The notes under the pieces: model-generated
What the model saw: only the letters and a program-made list of their open reading frames with translations
Database searches by the model: none
What the model was told of the DNA's origin: nothing
Position numbers and translations under genes: made by a program
Assembly (NCBI GenBank): GCA_963682055.1
Contig: OY821749.1
Span: forward strand, 5,692,336 to 5,756,335
Direction of reading: 5' to 3'
Length of the DNA stretch: 64,000 nt
Origin: Primula veris
Taxonomy: Eukaryota > Streptophyta > Magnoliopsida > Ericales > Primulaceae
In this document: positions 1-11,500 of the stretch, one piece after another
How positions within the stretch are numbered: the first letter of the stretch is position 1
How the letters are laid out: the number at the start of each line of letters is the position of its first letter

Positions 1-1
1 A

Positions 2-3000
2 GAGTACGACGATGAAGAGGCATTCTTTGATTTGGAGCTTCTCAATTACGAGCACAAACAAGACCTCAACCTCCATAAAAAAATCAAGTTCACTTCCGAA
101 AGCAACGACGAAGACTTCAACAAAAATTCCCCGAAATCCACCGACTATTCAAGGTCCCCAATCTCATTCCTGAGATCCCCCCCTACGTTTTTCAAGTTCA
201 AAAGAAACAAAGTCTCGGGCTCGGCATCAACAACACCTGTTCTGAGCCGGACTAACAGCAGCTCAAGTAGGAAGGCGCCTAATGGAGTGGTGCATAAGTA
301 TTTGAGGCTAATTAAGATCAAGATTTCAGGCGAGAGTGAGAGCGAGGACTCTCCTTCAAGGAAGGGGGCAGTGGACGGGATGAGGTCGCCTTCGTTGAGG
401 ATCATATGCAGGCGTTCAGGGAAGAGCCGAGGGTCTGCTTTGCCAGCTGCTGCTGCTTATGTGCCGAGTCTGAGAAGCGATTCGGTAGTGCAGAGAGATG
501 GCATTCAGAGTGCCATTCTTCACTGCAAGAGGTCGTTTAACTCATCCCCTACAGGTATGTGTGTGTGTGTAAAAAGTCAAATCTTAGCTAAAACGTTTTT
601 GTCAAGAGACATGTAAAAAGCATAAAAAACGCCCAAAAAGCATAAAAGCAAGCTTTTTAAGCTATGAGTCGAGCTTTTATCGAGCATTTTCACTACAAAT
701 GGCGGTTTTTTTAAAAACAGTGATGCATATATCTGTGTACGTATATACCCATGTTTTAGTTTAATTTCATTTTCAATCTATCTGTACTTGGTTTATAATG
801 TGGGTACCTTCATTTTTACCAATTGAAAGCTTTTTACACGTTATAGAACTAAAATCTGTTTAAATGTTGCTGAAAAATTAATCATGGCCTTACATGTAGA
901 ACGTTTACAGAGTATTCAGTTGATACAAAAAACGAGCTTCAGGTATTTTATTTAAAATGTGTCAAAACTTTAGTTTTTAATTGTGCTATTTGAATGGGAT
1001 TTACAAAAGTTCAAAAAGATAACTGTTAGAGCACATTTCCATTCTAAGCATTTGTCATACCATATCATTTCATAACAGATCATTTAAAATAAACGTACAG
1101 TGTATATATTTTTCTTTACAAATATCGTCTAAAATACAAGTTGTCTAAAATAAAATTCAACCAGTTTACAACATTTATTTTAGTTATAACTTTAAATAAA
1201 AAAAATCATACATTAATGTAAGTTCTTAAATTAGTTTTCTATTAATCTAAATTCATTAACCAAATACAAATTTTTTATTATATTTTATCTTCCCATATTC
1301 ACGATTGAGTCTTGCCATATTACCCATATTTATTATTTAATTAACCCAGAAATTAATGTTTTTTTTTGTAATACAGAGATTTTAACATAATATGTTCGCA
1401 GGCTTGTAGCGATTTCAATTAAGAATGACTAGGAATTACCATATGATGTTACACTGTTATGTTACACTCTTATGGTACCGTAGCATTATACTGTAGTTGC
1501 ACATCTATTTTACATCACATCACTCATTATTTCTATTTTACACATTATTTATTACATGTACTTACCCATATAGCTCTAAATAAGATGAGCTGTTCGTGAA
1601 ATCGTTCGTGTTCGGCTCGGGTAATGCTCGGTTCATGTTCGTTCATTTATAAATAAACACGATAATGAACAAGAATATAGTGTTCGTCTATTAAGTGAAC
1701 TGAACATGAACAACCCTCTGTTCGGTTCGTCTAAACTCGTGTTCGTGTACTATATATAAAGTTTGATAAAATAAAATAAATAAATCTATTAATGATGTAA
1801 CAAAAATTAATATCACTACACAATTAATAAACTTATTTATGATATAATAATATAAATGATATGTTTGTATTATTTTGAACTTTTTATGTTAATTTATATC
1901 ATCATACTATAAATACAGTCACCGATTTTACCGTTAATTATTCAACTCGTTAAAGTAATATAGTAATATATGATAAAAGAATAATATGTTTTAAAAAGAA
2001 ATAAAAATATTTTTTTTTTCAATTATTAAATATTTTGAAAGAAATTATATGTTCACGAACAACTCGTGTTCGGCTCGTCAAATGTTCGGTTCATGTTCGT
2101 CAAATGTTCGTTCGTATTTAAATGAACATGAACCGAACATGAACAAGAGTTTTAGTTCATGAACTGAACATGAACAGATGATTGTTCGTTTCGTTTCGTT
2201 TCATTTACGGCCCTACTTACACAACATATCATCTAAAATCAACATTCAGTTTACATCTTTAGCATATCATAAAAATTACACATCCAGTTTACACATGTAT
2301 CTCTTCAGCAAGATCGATCATGTAAAATACAAATTAACTAAATTAAAAAATTATTATTTTCCACCTTTATTTAAAATAAAAATTCAAATAATAGTTAAAA
2401 AATAAATATAAATGTTTTCTTATAGTACTATAAACTTACCCCCAAAAAAAACTGATAAATTAAACATAAATTTAAAAGATAATACATGATAATGTAAAAA
2501 CAACCATGCAAAAAAAAAAACTGATAAATTTAACATAAATTTAAAAGATAATACATGATAATGTAAAAACAACCATGCAAAAGATGATACATACATTATA
2601 TAATAAACTTTATTACCTATGATATAATCGTAATTGTTTTTGGAGAAAATATTTTGGAGTAATCGCTTATTTAAAGAAGAAAATACAACTCAAATTACAG
2701 AAATGACAATTTACGGCAATTGGAGATCTGAAATTTGACGGTTCATAGTTAAAACTTGTAATTTCCAAAGTAAACCCCGACTTAGATACCGATCGAGAAA
2801 TTTTTTGTTCTTGATTTTTAAAAATGAAGGGGTATATGGATATTTTAAAACTAAAAAGCGGAAGACAAGGCTACAATCGTGTTTCGCGTGTAGGTAGACA
2901 TAAAAATGTTTTTTTACTTAGCAATGTTATAGTGTTATGATATGGTAGCATTATACTGTAGTCACAATTGGTATAACTTTAAAGGATTTGGTTAAACCCA

Positions 3001-5530
3001 ATCTATTTTATATATTTTTGATTAACCGTTTATATTTACATAAAATTTCAAATTGTTTATTAATTTTATTATAATAAACTTACATTATTATTTTTATTTG
3101 TTTATTACTATTATATTCACATTTTTACATTATAATTATCAAATTTTAATAAATAGGGTTTCGTGAGCGATGCTATGATATCTTTTGATTTAACACTGTA
3201 CGATACCAAATAAGTACACTACTGCTGGCGGATTCTTTTTTCATTACTCTGATTACTCAGAGCTATAAGGGACGTGGAATCTGTGATCCCACGTCTACGT
3301 GGCTGCCTAAATTTTTTTTTTTTTTTTTTTTTCTTTTTTATTTATGTTTTCCTATGTAAAAACTTTTCAATTTTAACCAAAACTTATCTAATTTTACCTA
3401 AAAAAAACCCTAACCATCGACCATAAAACTATTTATTATATCAAATTAATATATTTTTTTATCAAATCAAAGTCACGCTACCATTACAATTATTTTCAAT
3501 TTTATCTAAAAAAAAACCATAACCATCGACCATCAAACTCATTCGTATATCAAATTAATATATTTTTTTATCAAATCAACATCACTTACCATTACAATTA
3601 TACCCAATTTTACTAAAAAAAAAAAAAAAAACTATCCCAATTTACCAAAAAAAAAAAAAACTTGTCTAATTTTACCAAAAAAAAAACTCTAACCATCAAC
3701 CATCAAACTCTTTCATATATCAAATTAATATATTTTTTTATCAAATCAACATCACTCTACCATTACAATTATCCCTAATTTTACCAAAAAAAAAACCTCT
3801 TCCAATTTACCAAAAAAAATTTTTACCAAAAAAAACCCTATAGGAAGTAGTTTGGTGGTTGATGGTTAGAGTTTATTTTTTGTAAAATTGGAGGAGGTTT
3901 TATTTCTGGTAAATTGAAAGAGATTTTTTTTTTTGGGTAAAATCGGGGATAAATGTAGTGGTAGAGTGATTTTGATTTGAGAAAAAAATTTATTAATTTG
4001 ATAGAAGTTTGATGGTTTATGGTTAGGGTTTTTTTTGGTAAAATTGGGAATGTTTTTTTTTTGTAAATTGGGATATGTTTTTTTTTTTTTTTTGTAAAAT
4101 TGAGGATAATTGTAGTGGTAGAGTGATGTTGATTTGATAAAAATATATATTAATTTGATATACAAAGGAGTTTGATGGTTAGAGTTTTTTTTTGTAAAAT
4201 TTGGGAAGTTTTTTTTTTTGGTAAATTGGGATATGTTTTTTTTTTTATAGTAAAATTGGGTATAATTGTAATGGTAAGTGATGTTGATTTGATAAAAAAA
4301 TATATTAATTTGATATACGAAGGAGTTTGATGGTTGATTGTTAGAATTTTTTTTGGGTAAAATTGGTGAAGTTTTTTTTTGTGGGTAAATTGGGATAGTT
4401 TTTTTTTTATAGTAAAATTGGTTATAATTGTAATGGTAAGTGATGTTGATTTGATAAAAAAATATATTAATTTGATATACGAAGGAGTTTGATGGTCGAT
4501 GGTTAGGGTTTTTTTTAGATAAAATTGAAAATAATTGTAATGGTAGAGTGACTTTGATTTGATAAAAAAATATATTAATTTGATATAATAAATAGTTTTA
4601 TGGTCGATGGTTAGGGTTTTTTTCGGGTAAAATTAGATAAGTTTTTGGTTAAAATTGAAAAGTTTTTACATAGAAAAACATAAATATAAGAAAAAACAAA
4701 AACAAAAAAAAAAAAAAAATTTAGGCAGCCACGTAGACGTGGGATCTGTGATCCCACGTCCCTTATAGCTCTGAGTAATCAGAGTAATGAAAAAAGAATC
4801 CCCCGTTCTCATCAGCAAAGGTAAACAATAGTAGAGGGAGAATGAGTGAGTGGGGGTGGGCCAGGAAAACATATTTCTAAAGAGCAAAGATAACAATTTA
4901 CTGTTCAAATGAAGGTATTTTCACACGAATAGCTATCATAACAAGTTCAATACATGAACAGCGCTGCATCACAAATATTGCGAAGTTTATTTCTAAAATA
5001 GCTTTTTGATGACTCATAGCAATTCTGCTACAAATGCTTACATGTGATTCCAATTAAAGCAGTAGTTATTTATAAATCTTTCTATGTTGAGTCGATTGGT
5101 GATTTTATTGGAGAAAGTGGAACGAGTATAAAGACAATATTTCTAAAACCATTGGGGCGTAAACATAACAATTAACATTGGAACAAAATACATTCTATGT
5201 GAAACTATTGGATCAGTTTGCGTAATATGCTCGTCTTGGAACTCGAGATAATTTTCCTGTCTATGGAGTATAATGTTAAGGTTACAGGCTTCTTTTGAAT
5301 TTCAGAGCTTAAAATGTTGTGAAAGTAAATTAAAGAGATCAAAATGTGAATTTGAGACTACTAGATAATTACCTGTTAGCTACTGTAGTTTGTAACTAAA
5401 ATTGAGTACTTTTTCTCATATTTCCTTTTCTACAGATTTATCTGTGTTATCACGGAGCGTGAGTGAGCCGGTGATACTTGAGAATCTGTCCAGATTTTCC
5501 ATCGAGCAGAAGAAGAGAATCAACATTTGA
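2..5530 (+). CDS. Membrane-associated kinase regulator (MAKR-like), 3' part, two exons
   Basis: The window opens inside the coding region, so the true start lies upstream. Exon 1 runs in frame from base 2 to 554 and ends in phase 1 at a GT donor (555). Exon 2 is 5436-5530, after a TTTTCTACAG acceptor, and stops at TGA 5528-5530; the phases join to give 215 visible residues. Features seen: an acidic start with FFDLE (residues 8-12), a basic SPISFLRSPPTFFKFKRNK segment (about 52-70), Ser-rich low complexity, and the C-terminal block DGIQSAILHCKRSFN (about 166-180), which I recognise from the MAKR/BKI1-related family. Family members are plasma-membrane-associated through basic patches and modulate receptor-kinase signalling; that role is inferred here. 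The only visible intron is 4.88 kb and holds two TIR elements and a tandem duplication. No frameshift is seen in the exons. Confidence 0.85.
1566..2213. mobile_element. hAT-like MITE, copy 1 (in the MAKR intron)
   Basis: A 648-bp non-coding element flanked by the 7-bp direct repeat TACTTAC (1559-1565 and 2214-2220). Its ends are degenerate inverted repeats (left CTCTAAATAAGATGA, right TCATTTACGGCC). The interior is packed with GTTCG and GAACA motifs in both orientations, such as CGGTTCATGTTCGT, so each half can fold back. A second copy is at 37,805-38,529. The target-duplication length and a TAAATGA-type end suggest the hAT group. No transposase is visible. Confidence 0.75.
2451..2582. repeat. 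Tandem duplication of about 66 bp in the MAKR intron
   Basis: Two head-to-tail copies of a unit beginning ACTGATAAATT and ending AACCATGC, joined by an A-run. They differ by only a base or so, so the duplication is recent. No function is evident. Confidence 0.8.
3231..4800. mobile_element. Long-TIR foldback element in the MAKR intron
   Basis: The left end GATTCTTTTTTCATTACTCT is matched at the right end by its reverse complement, and the matching arms run inward for about 90 bp unbroken (3231-3320 against 4710-4800). Weaker symmetry continues for hundreds of bases: each arm contains several roughly 100-180 bp repeats of a block with an AAACCCTAACCATCGACC-type motif followed by AATTTTACC and A-runs. 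There is no transposase or coding sequence. I could not find a clean target-site duplication. It is most like a MULE-type or foldback MITE, class uncertain. Confidence 0.7.
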
Positions 5531-6060
5531 TACGCCCTTTGTTTGTTTCTGTTTCTGAAAATGGGAAAAACAAAATAGTTCAAAAAGGTGACCAAAGAAG
5601 AGGAGAGAATTTGTTTTTTGGAATATTGACTAGGCTTTTTGTAACTATTGTAGTGACTTTTTAGGTGTTTCTCTATATAGAGTTGAGTATGTTTTGCGAA
5701 GTGTGTGTATGTAAATAGTAGGTGCACTCAACAGTTGTTCAAACGGGGACGGATTATGCTATATATGTTGTAATGCAACGCTTAATCACATAATTTTGAT
5801 GACTTGTGAGTTGTGATCTTTTAGAATCGGTGATACGGCTGAACCTGAAACACAAATTAGGATTCATGAACTATGGACTAAAAGAATTCCAAGTTATGCC
5901 GACATTACATGTAACCGTTGATCTAGAAAACAACCAGAAAAACTCAAAATTTAGGAAACTGTCTAAATCAGTATTTACACCGTAGAACTCATTACACAAA
6001 GCTGGTATTAATTTATGAAAGTTAAGGAACTTTACATTTATTAAAAACCTTATTCCTCAA
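5531..6060. other. MAKR 3' untranslated region and downstream spacer
   Basis: The first 200-250 bases are probably the 3' UTR of the MAKR gene. No polyadenylation signal can be chosen with confidence. No other gene is seen. Confidence 0.4.
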
Positions 6061-6065
6061 AGTTT

Positions 6066-6119
6066 GCGAAATATTAGAGTTGAAAACATTAGGAAAAGTT
6101 AAAAATATAATTAAGCCTC
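6066..6119 (+). pseudogene. FTSHI2-like gene fragment, short copy
   Basis: These 54 bases are an exact inverted match to 9737-9790 inside the longer FTSHI2 relic. In frame they read SEILELKTLGKVKNIIKPP, which fits the FTSHI2 N-terminal region. Coding similarity stops just after IKPPN and a dispersed repeat begins at 6131. It is a fragment and cannot make a product. Confidence 0.6.
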
Positions 6120-6130
6120 CTAATTTTTTA

Positions 6131-7076
6131 GAGTCTAAAGATAAGTGTATGGTTGCATTTGTTTAAGTATGTATTACATGCAATTAAACCTTCTTTAAGG
6201 CATATAACACCTTATGATATAAAAAAGAAACCACTTAGGAGTTGATTAAACAATTTAAATAATAGTTGAAGTAAACCAAATAAAACCAGCTTTGTAAATC
6301 AATGCACCAATTTCGATTTTGCTAAGGAGATAGATTTAGAATGTTGAGCATGAAAAAAAAAGTCATTTTGGTAAACTGTAGTGTTTTAAAAATTAAAGAA
6401 AGGACCTAAGCCAGACCTTTTATATTAATTATGCAAACATTAGCTATTCTAAACACTGTTTCAAAAGTCCCCGCCTTGCTCCGTCTAGGCGATAGGCCTT
6501 GCTCTGCCGCCTTGCGTCATAGCTGAAATTTTATTATTAAAAAAACTGGGTGAATTTTTCTTTTATATGAGTCAAGTTCGGGTTAATCTAGGTCAATCCG
6601 GTCAAAATATGTGAAATTTTATTATTAAAAAACTCATAAAAAATTACTCAAAAGTACATGGTGATCAATCAAGATTTACGCTTCAAATTTGTCTTTCAAT
6701 ACATCATGAAACCTTGACTCGTATGACGTAATAGTAATAGTCTTGAAATGTTCAATTTAACTTGACAATCTTATTTAAAATATGTATATTGTACAAAGCT
6801 CTAATAAAATAAATAAAAATATGAAAATAAGGTATTGCGGACTAGTTAGCTCACTATCAAGCGCCATTTAAAACCTTGATTCTAAAATAAAGTTGAATAA
6901 AGTAAGCTAACACTGAGATGGAAGTCAGGTCCTTAGGGTCCAAACAAGGATACTATACCAACTAGGTTAAAAATGCGTATGTTGCAAAATTATACATATA
7001 TAATAACTCTTATAAATCCAGCAGGGACACATGCCTCCATTGATACCTATGTGACTCGGCCACTAAATAACCATGA
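6131..7076 (+). repeat. About 1-kb dispersed repeat, copy A
   Basis: The segment from GAGTCTAAAGAT to AAATAACCATGAC is similar along its length to the reverse complement of 54,053-55,087. Both contain a CG-rich block (GTCTAGGCGATAGGCC-like here, GGCGCTAGGCGGTGAG-like in B) set in AT-rich DNA, and several direct repeats of GAAATTTTATTATTAAAAAA. No coding is recognised. In both places it sits beside FTSHI2-like and near ALY-like fragments, so it may be part of the same mobile unit or an intron carried with them. Confidence 0.7.
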
Positions 7077-7866
7077 CTCGGCCACTAAATAACCACCAAC
7101 TCTAGCTGCAATTCAGCATCCTACATGTAAAGACAGTTGATAATTATGTTAATCTTTGCTTACGCTCTATTAATAACAGGCTACAAAGGATACTATTAAT
7201 AAATCTTAGGGGGAAAATCCTTCTTCAAGACCAAACTAAAAACTTTTAACAATTAATACACCACAATATTACTCCTCCCAATATAAACACCAATGTATAC
7301 AAAGTAAAAAAAACTACTAGCCAGTGCTAAGAATTCAATAAAAAGGAATAGTTCATTATGTACAAGTTGTTCAAATACGTTCGCATAAAAAGACCATTTT
7401 GCATTAAATGGGACAATTAATATACCGACCGTAAATGTACTAATGGTATGATTTTTGTAGATTAGTGTGCTAGTTGTATTTAACAGTATTGTATGATAAT
7501 CGTTAAAAGATAATCTACTATTGTACAAAATGGGTTAATTACAAATGTATGCATTCTTTTCTGATATTATGCACTCCCATCACTTATAAAGTCAAAATAG
7601 ATGGAATGTAATGTCACATGGAAAAAAAAATACATTTAGTTTACGGTACTAGTACTAGTTGTTGTTAATGATTTAAATATCAGACTACGAGAGTTAACAA
7701 TTGAAATACCCATCTATCAAAATTTTCACAATTAAGGCACTTCAGTTAATTGAAATGGATGGAAGTTAGTTTGAATTTTCATTTTGGTCATATTGTTTAT
7801 AATATGCATAAATTTAACCTCGAATTTTCTGAAATATCCTATTTTAATATTAATTCATATAAATTC

Positions 7867-7901
<35 letters not shown>

Positions 7902-8276
7902 TGCATATATATATACATACATACATGTATATATGTATATGTATAAATACATATTATGTTTATGCATATACATATACATATATTATTGCAAATAATATAT
8001 CCCAGATTAACATTCACTTCTTATATAAACGATGTTTGTGTATAAAAAAAAAACATAAAAAAAAAAAAAAAATTCTATCTAAAAATGAAAGTTTTTTGAA
8101 AAAAATAGTAATTTTCTTAATTTTTTTTTACGAAATTATACAAATAATGATGTGGTGTGAAATAGCAGGGTGTGCTGAGGAAAAAGGTCGCCAGTTGGGG
8201 GTTACAAAATCAAAACCAATTGTGATAGTAGGGTGTTAAAAACCATAAAGAACCCTGTGCCAAAAACATATTTCTC
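7077..8276. other. AT-rich spacer with TA microsatellite
   Basis: No gene was found. It has a TA run at about 7868-7892 followed by TACACAC/TATACATAC variants to about 7985, and A-runs at 8047-8072. Open frames here are by-products of the simple repeats. Confidence 0.6.
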
Positions 8277-9510
8277 CTAAACCTTAAGATATCCTTTGTT
8301 CTTTTTCTTGGTGTTTGCGATTCTTGTGGGGAACCACCTCTCTGTGAAGTCCCAGCAAAGAGCTAAAGCTACCTCATGAGCCACATCATCATCAATGGAC
8401 TTTAGTTTCAAGCCTTGACTAGTAGGAGAAAGAAACTTTCTGGCCGTACGTTTGTCGTAAGAATATGAAACTGGAAAACGTGGTGTCCTTTTACCAACAG
8501 TCCAATGACGGCTTCCTGAAGAAAAAAAAAAAATCAAATCGCTTTTCAAAAAAGTACAATGAAATGGACCACATTTCTACTTCAATGTAGAAATAATCAT
8601 AGCGGCAAAGCTTCCCTTAGAAAAAGTGACATCCTCGTCATGTCATGACATAGTATCAATAATTTTTATTGTTAATTAATGCATGTCATTATTTAAAAAT
8701 ATATTAAATGACACATATGTATATTAACTTAAACAAACACATTGATTTTAACTTTAACAATATTATCTATTTTTACTAAAAATTAATTATTCAAAATATA
8801 ATATTATGGAGATGTGCTGGAAGAAAATAAATAGTAGTATGTTAGAGATATAAAATAAATAGTAGTATGTTAGAGATATAAAATATATACGTGAGAAATA
8901 ACAGTTAATTGTGGGTGTGAGTAGACTTTTTTTTCATGTCATCAAGTAATAACAATTAAAAATATTGTTATCTTTAACAATATTTTTAAGATCTATAAAG
9001 TTAACACACTTTAACCCAACTAATGGCGAGACAAAATTACATTGTTAGCTAACATTTTTAGTTAACAATGGAGATAACAATATTATTATAAATGCACTTA
9101 CTATCAGGTAATACACCCCATCATCCAGAATACGTACTTTACTAGATTTTTTAAATAAAAATCCTAAGACAAATGTGAGAATGTTATACTGCAATACAAA
9201 GAGAGGCAGTGATCAATATTTTTTTTCCAGAAATGTCTCTTTCATATTGAGGTAATTTAAATAAGTAGCCATGCACTGTTTTTAAGGAGAAAAAAAATTG
9301 AGATTTACAAGCTGCTAACAAACAAGGCCCATGTCAAATCAAAGAAAAAGTATCACATACCACCAGTGCGCTTTTTCTTCAACAACGAAAGACAATCAGA
9401 ATTTGATTTTGCTGTTTGAGAATGCATAGGAATTTTCCCTTCAAATCCTTTTAGAGTTACTAGTCCGAACTTTACCCTTAGCATGCTTTTGAGATTTTTG
9501 GGATAATGCA
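8277..9510 (-). pseudogene. ALWAYS EARLY (ALY/LIN9-type) gene fragment, two exons, frameshifted
   Basis: Two minus-strand exons share matching phases. The upstream one (about 9510 to 9361) ends in DCLSLLKKKRTGG before a GTATGTG donor. The downstream one (8515 to 8277) starts after TTTTCTTCAG and reads GSRHWTVGKRTPRFPVSYSY, then IDDDVAHEVALAL. These are hallmark blocks of plant ALY proteins, homologues of LIN9/Aly that act in DREAM-type chromatin complexes with cell-cycle regulators. Two one-base insertions break it: near 8355-8360, after which the restored frame would continue with TSQRGGSPQESQTP, and near 9441-9450, before which another frame reads QKSQKHAKGKVR. The N-terminal SANT exons, the DIRP domain and the C-terminus are absent. 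It lies just downstream, same strand, of an FTSHI2 relic. Confidence 0.8.
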
Positions 9511-9699
9511 ATGCCATCATTGCTTTAAAGATTTTTTTGTTTTAAAATTCCAAATTTTAATTTTTTGTATTAATTTACAGATTCATTTGTTATTTTTTTT
9601 TGTCATTTATTTATCGAGTAATGTTAGACCCACAACTTGCACACAACTCACACACTTCATAGGCTAATAAAATACGTATTTATTCCTCCAAATATACAT

Positions 9700-10136
9700 A
9701 AAATTCACTACCGAACGATTCTCAGATTCGCTCCAAGAGGCTTAATTATATTTTTAACTTTTCCTAATGTTTTCAACTCTAATATTTCGCTATAAGGATA
9801 CGATCCGACACAACAGGTAACCCTTGGGACCATGTTTTAAACTCCTCGGGTATTAAACCCTCGGTTTTCTTTTTAGGAACGCGTTTTTTATCGGTTAATT
9901 TAGCAGCTAACGCGTGTTTAGGAAATGTCGATGATATTATAGTAAAAGTAACGGATAGTTTAGAAAGATCGAATAATTTAAGTTTGGGTTTAGATTAATC
10001 TTCGGAACGGGTGTGGGAGTTGCAATAAACAGATAATTGGTAAGAGAATTTGTATCTATTGTGTGGGTAAATTGGGGAATTAAAAAGGGGTAGAAATGAA
10101 GTAGTACCGAGAGAGGAGAGAGAGAGAGTGTTCCAT
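9700..10136 (-). pseudogene. FTSHI2 (EMB2083)-like N-terminal exon relic
   Basis: The minus strand opens with ATG at 10136-10134 and a Ser-rich plastid-transit-like leader (MEHSLSLSSLGTTSFLPLF). It meets an in-frame TAA at 9997-9995, then continues in the same frame through KLSVTFTIISSTFPKHALAA and TEGLIPEEFKTWSQGLPVVS to SDRI. A frameshift near 9790-9800 follows; after it YSEILELKTLGKVKNIIKP resumes, and similarity ends about 9700. This matches my recollection of the N-terminal region of FTSHI2, an inactive FtsH-like chloroplast protease of the plastid import/assembly machinery. The AAA and protease-like domains are missing. The stop and the frameshift make it a pseudogene. Confidence 0.72.
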
Positions 10137-10327
10137 CTTCGAAATAGATTTGAGCTTAATTAGGATTTTGTGTCGGTTATTAAATTATGTACATTTGAGG
10201 GTAGAGAGAGAAATGAGTGAGGATGATAATGAAGCGATTCTACATTTGATGAAATTGCAATTAAATATACTTCTTTGTATGTATATTTATATGCATGTAT
10301 TTGTTAGAGATAATATATATATATATA

Positions 10328-10626
10328 CTAGTAATCGTGCTTCACGCATCGCGTATGCGGCGCATAATGCAATAAAAAATAGAAAATAGGTATAATTATG
10401 ATATTAATATGTGAATAATACAAAAAAAAACATAGTTTAAAATTTAAATTTGTTGTTAAAGAGTGATAAATAGTTTTATTAGTTTCTACTTTTTATATTT
10501 TTATGTGAGTATGATATTATAGTAATTAATATAAAGGCGTACGAGTATTTTTTAAAAGAAATGATTAAATTGGACAGGATCATTTGATTTGATTGAATTA
10601 TTATAGTAGAATAATATATATAGAGA
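10328..10626 (-). mobile_element. Short non-autonomous Helitron (about 300 bp)
   Basis: On the minus strand the left boundary is a Helitron-like 3' end: a stem ACGC/GCGT (loop GAT), a 12-nt spacer, then CTAG next to a host T in a TA-rich target. The other boundary reads TCTCTATATATATTATTC, the TC start expected of a 5' end, next to a host A. There is no Rep/Hel coding. The CACGCATCGCGT core is shared with the Helitron ending at 16,974. Confidence 0.6.
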
Positions 10627-11427
10627 TAGAAGGAAACACCAAATAGAGAGTATCACACACACACACACACACATTTTCAATTTTAAAATATTTATCTCTC
10701 TGTCATTTTTTTTTTAATATTGTATTTGTAACCCGAAAAATGTCACAGAAAGAAAATTAATTTAAAATTATTTTTCGGTCTTGTGTTTAAAAGTTTGGAA
10801 AATCAATAGAAAGTAAAAAAAAAAAAAAAAAAGTGGAGAGAGAGGTGGTTAGGCTCATTTTTCTCATTTGTTTTTCTTTTCATCACATTTAAAAAAAATG
10901 ATTTATCTCATTTTACAGATTAAATTTTCTCACATTTTCTTTTGTTTTCTTTTTCAATAATTTTTCGGGTTCACATATGCAGAAAATACGAAGAAATTGG
11001 AGTACATGCATATTGTGCTCTTTTTCATCCAAATACTATACAGGGAAAATTTCATCCAGGTCACAACGTACAAATTAGTGGACATAAGATTTTGATTCAT
11101 GTATCCCTTCTAAAGTCGGTTGCCTTTTAAAATAATTTAAAATTTAACTGTAACTTCATTTGAAAATATAAAAAAAATAGAAAGTCGTTTAAAAATTACT
11201 CCTTCCGTTGTTTTTTTCCGTTAAAATTTACTTTAGCACGTATATGCGGAAAATATGCAGAAATGAGAATTATGCATTGTGCTTTTTTTCATCCAAAAAC
11301 TACTAGACAAAGGGAAACTGTCACACAAGTCACAACTTATGTATTTATATTCAATTGCAGCTTCATTTGAAAACCACAAGAAATTCGTTGAATATGCATA
11401 AATATGAAAAATAAAAAGAATAAAAAT
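10627..11427. other. AT-rich spacer with a local duplication
   Basis: It has a CA run (10,655-10,672) and A-runs. Two similar blocks of about 110 bp occur at about 10,973-11,085 and 11,238-11,340; both contain ATGCAGAAA, a TGTGCT(C/T)TTTTTCATCCAAA-like stretch and CACAA. The short frames through them are not recognised proteins. Confidence 0.5.
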
Positions 11428-11500
11428 CACCCACCGAGGGGTTCAAACCCTCGACCACAAGGTTAAGAGCCTTGCGCTCAACCAACTGAGCTATATGTAT
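11428..11500 (-). tRNA. tRNA-Lys (CTT) relic with replaced acceptor strand
   Basis: The D-arm (AGCTCAGTTGGTTGAGC), anticodon arm (AAGGCTCTTAACCTT, anticodon CTT) and T-arm stem (GAGGG/CCCTC) are clear. The 5' acceptor strand ATACATA pairs badly with the 3' strand GGTGGGT: two mismatches and two wobbles. The T-loop also has T in place of the invariant C56 (GTTTGAAC), which damages the internal B box. The bad acceptor bases match the adjoining retroelement, so this is a tRNA gene cut and fused, probably not functional. Confidence 0.75.

Noticed and set aside
3395..4620. AAACCCTAACC-like motifs resembling telomere repeats
   Set aside because: They occur singly, once per repeat unit within the foldback element, and never as tandem TTTAGGG arrays.
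7750..8239. Tyr/Ile-rich frames
   Set aside because: They are produced by the TA/CA microsatellite.
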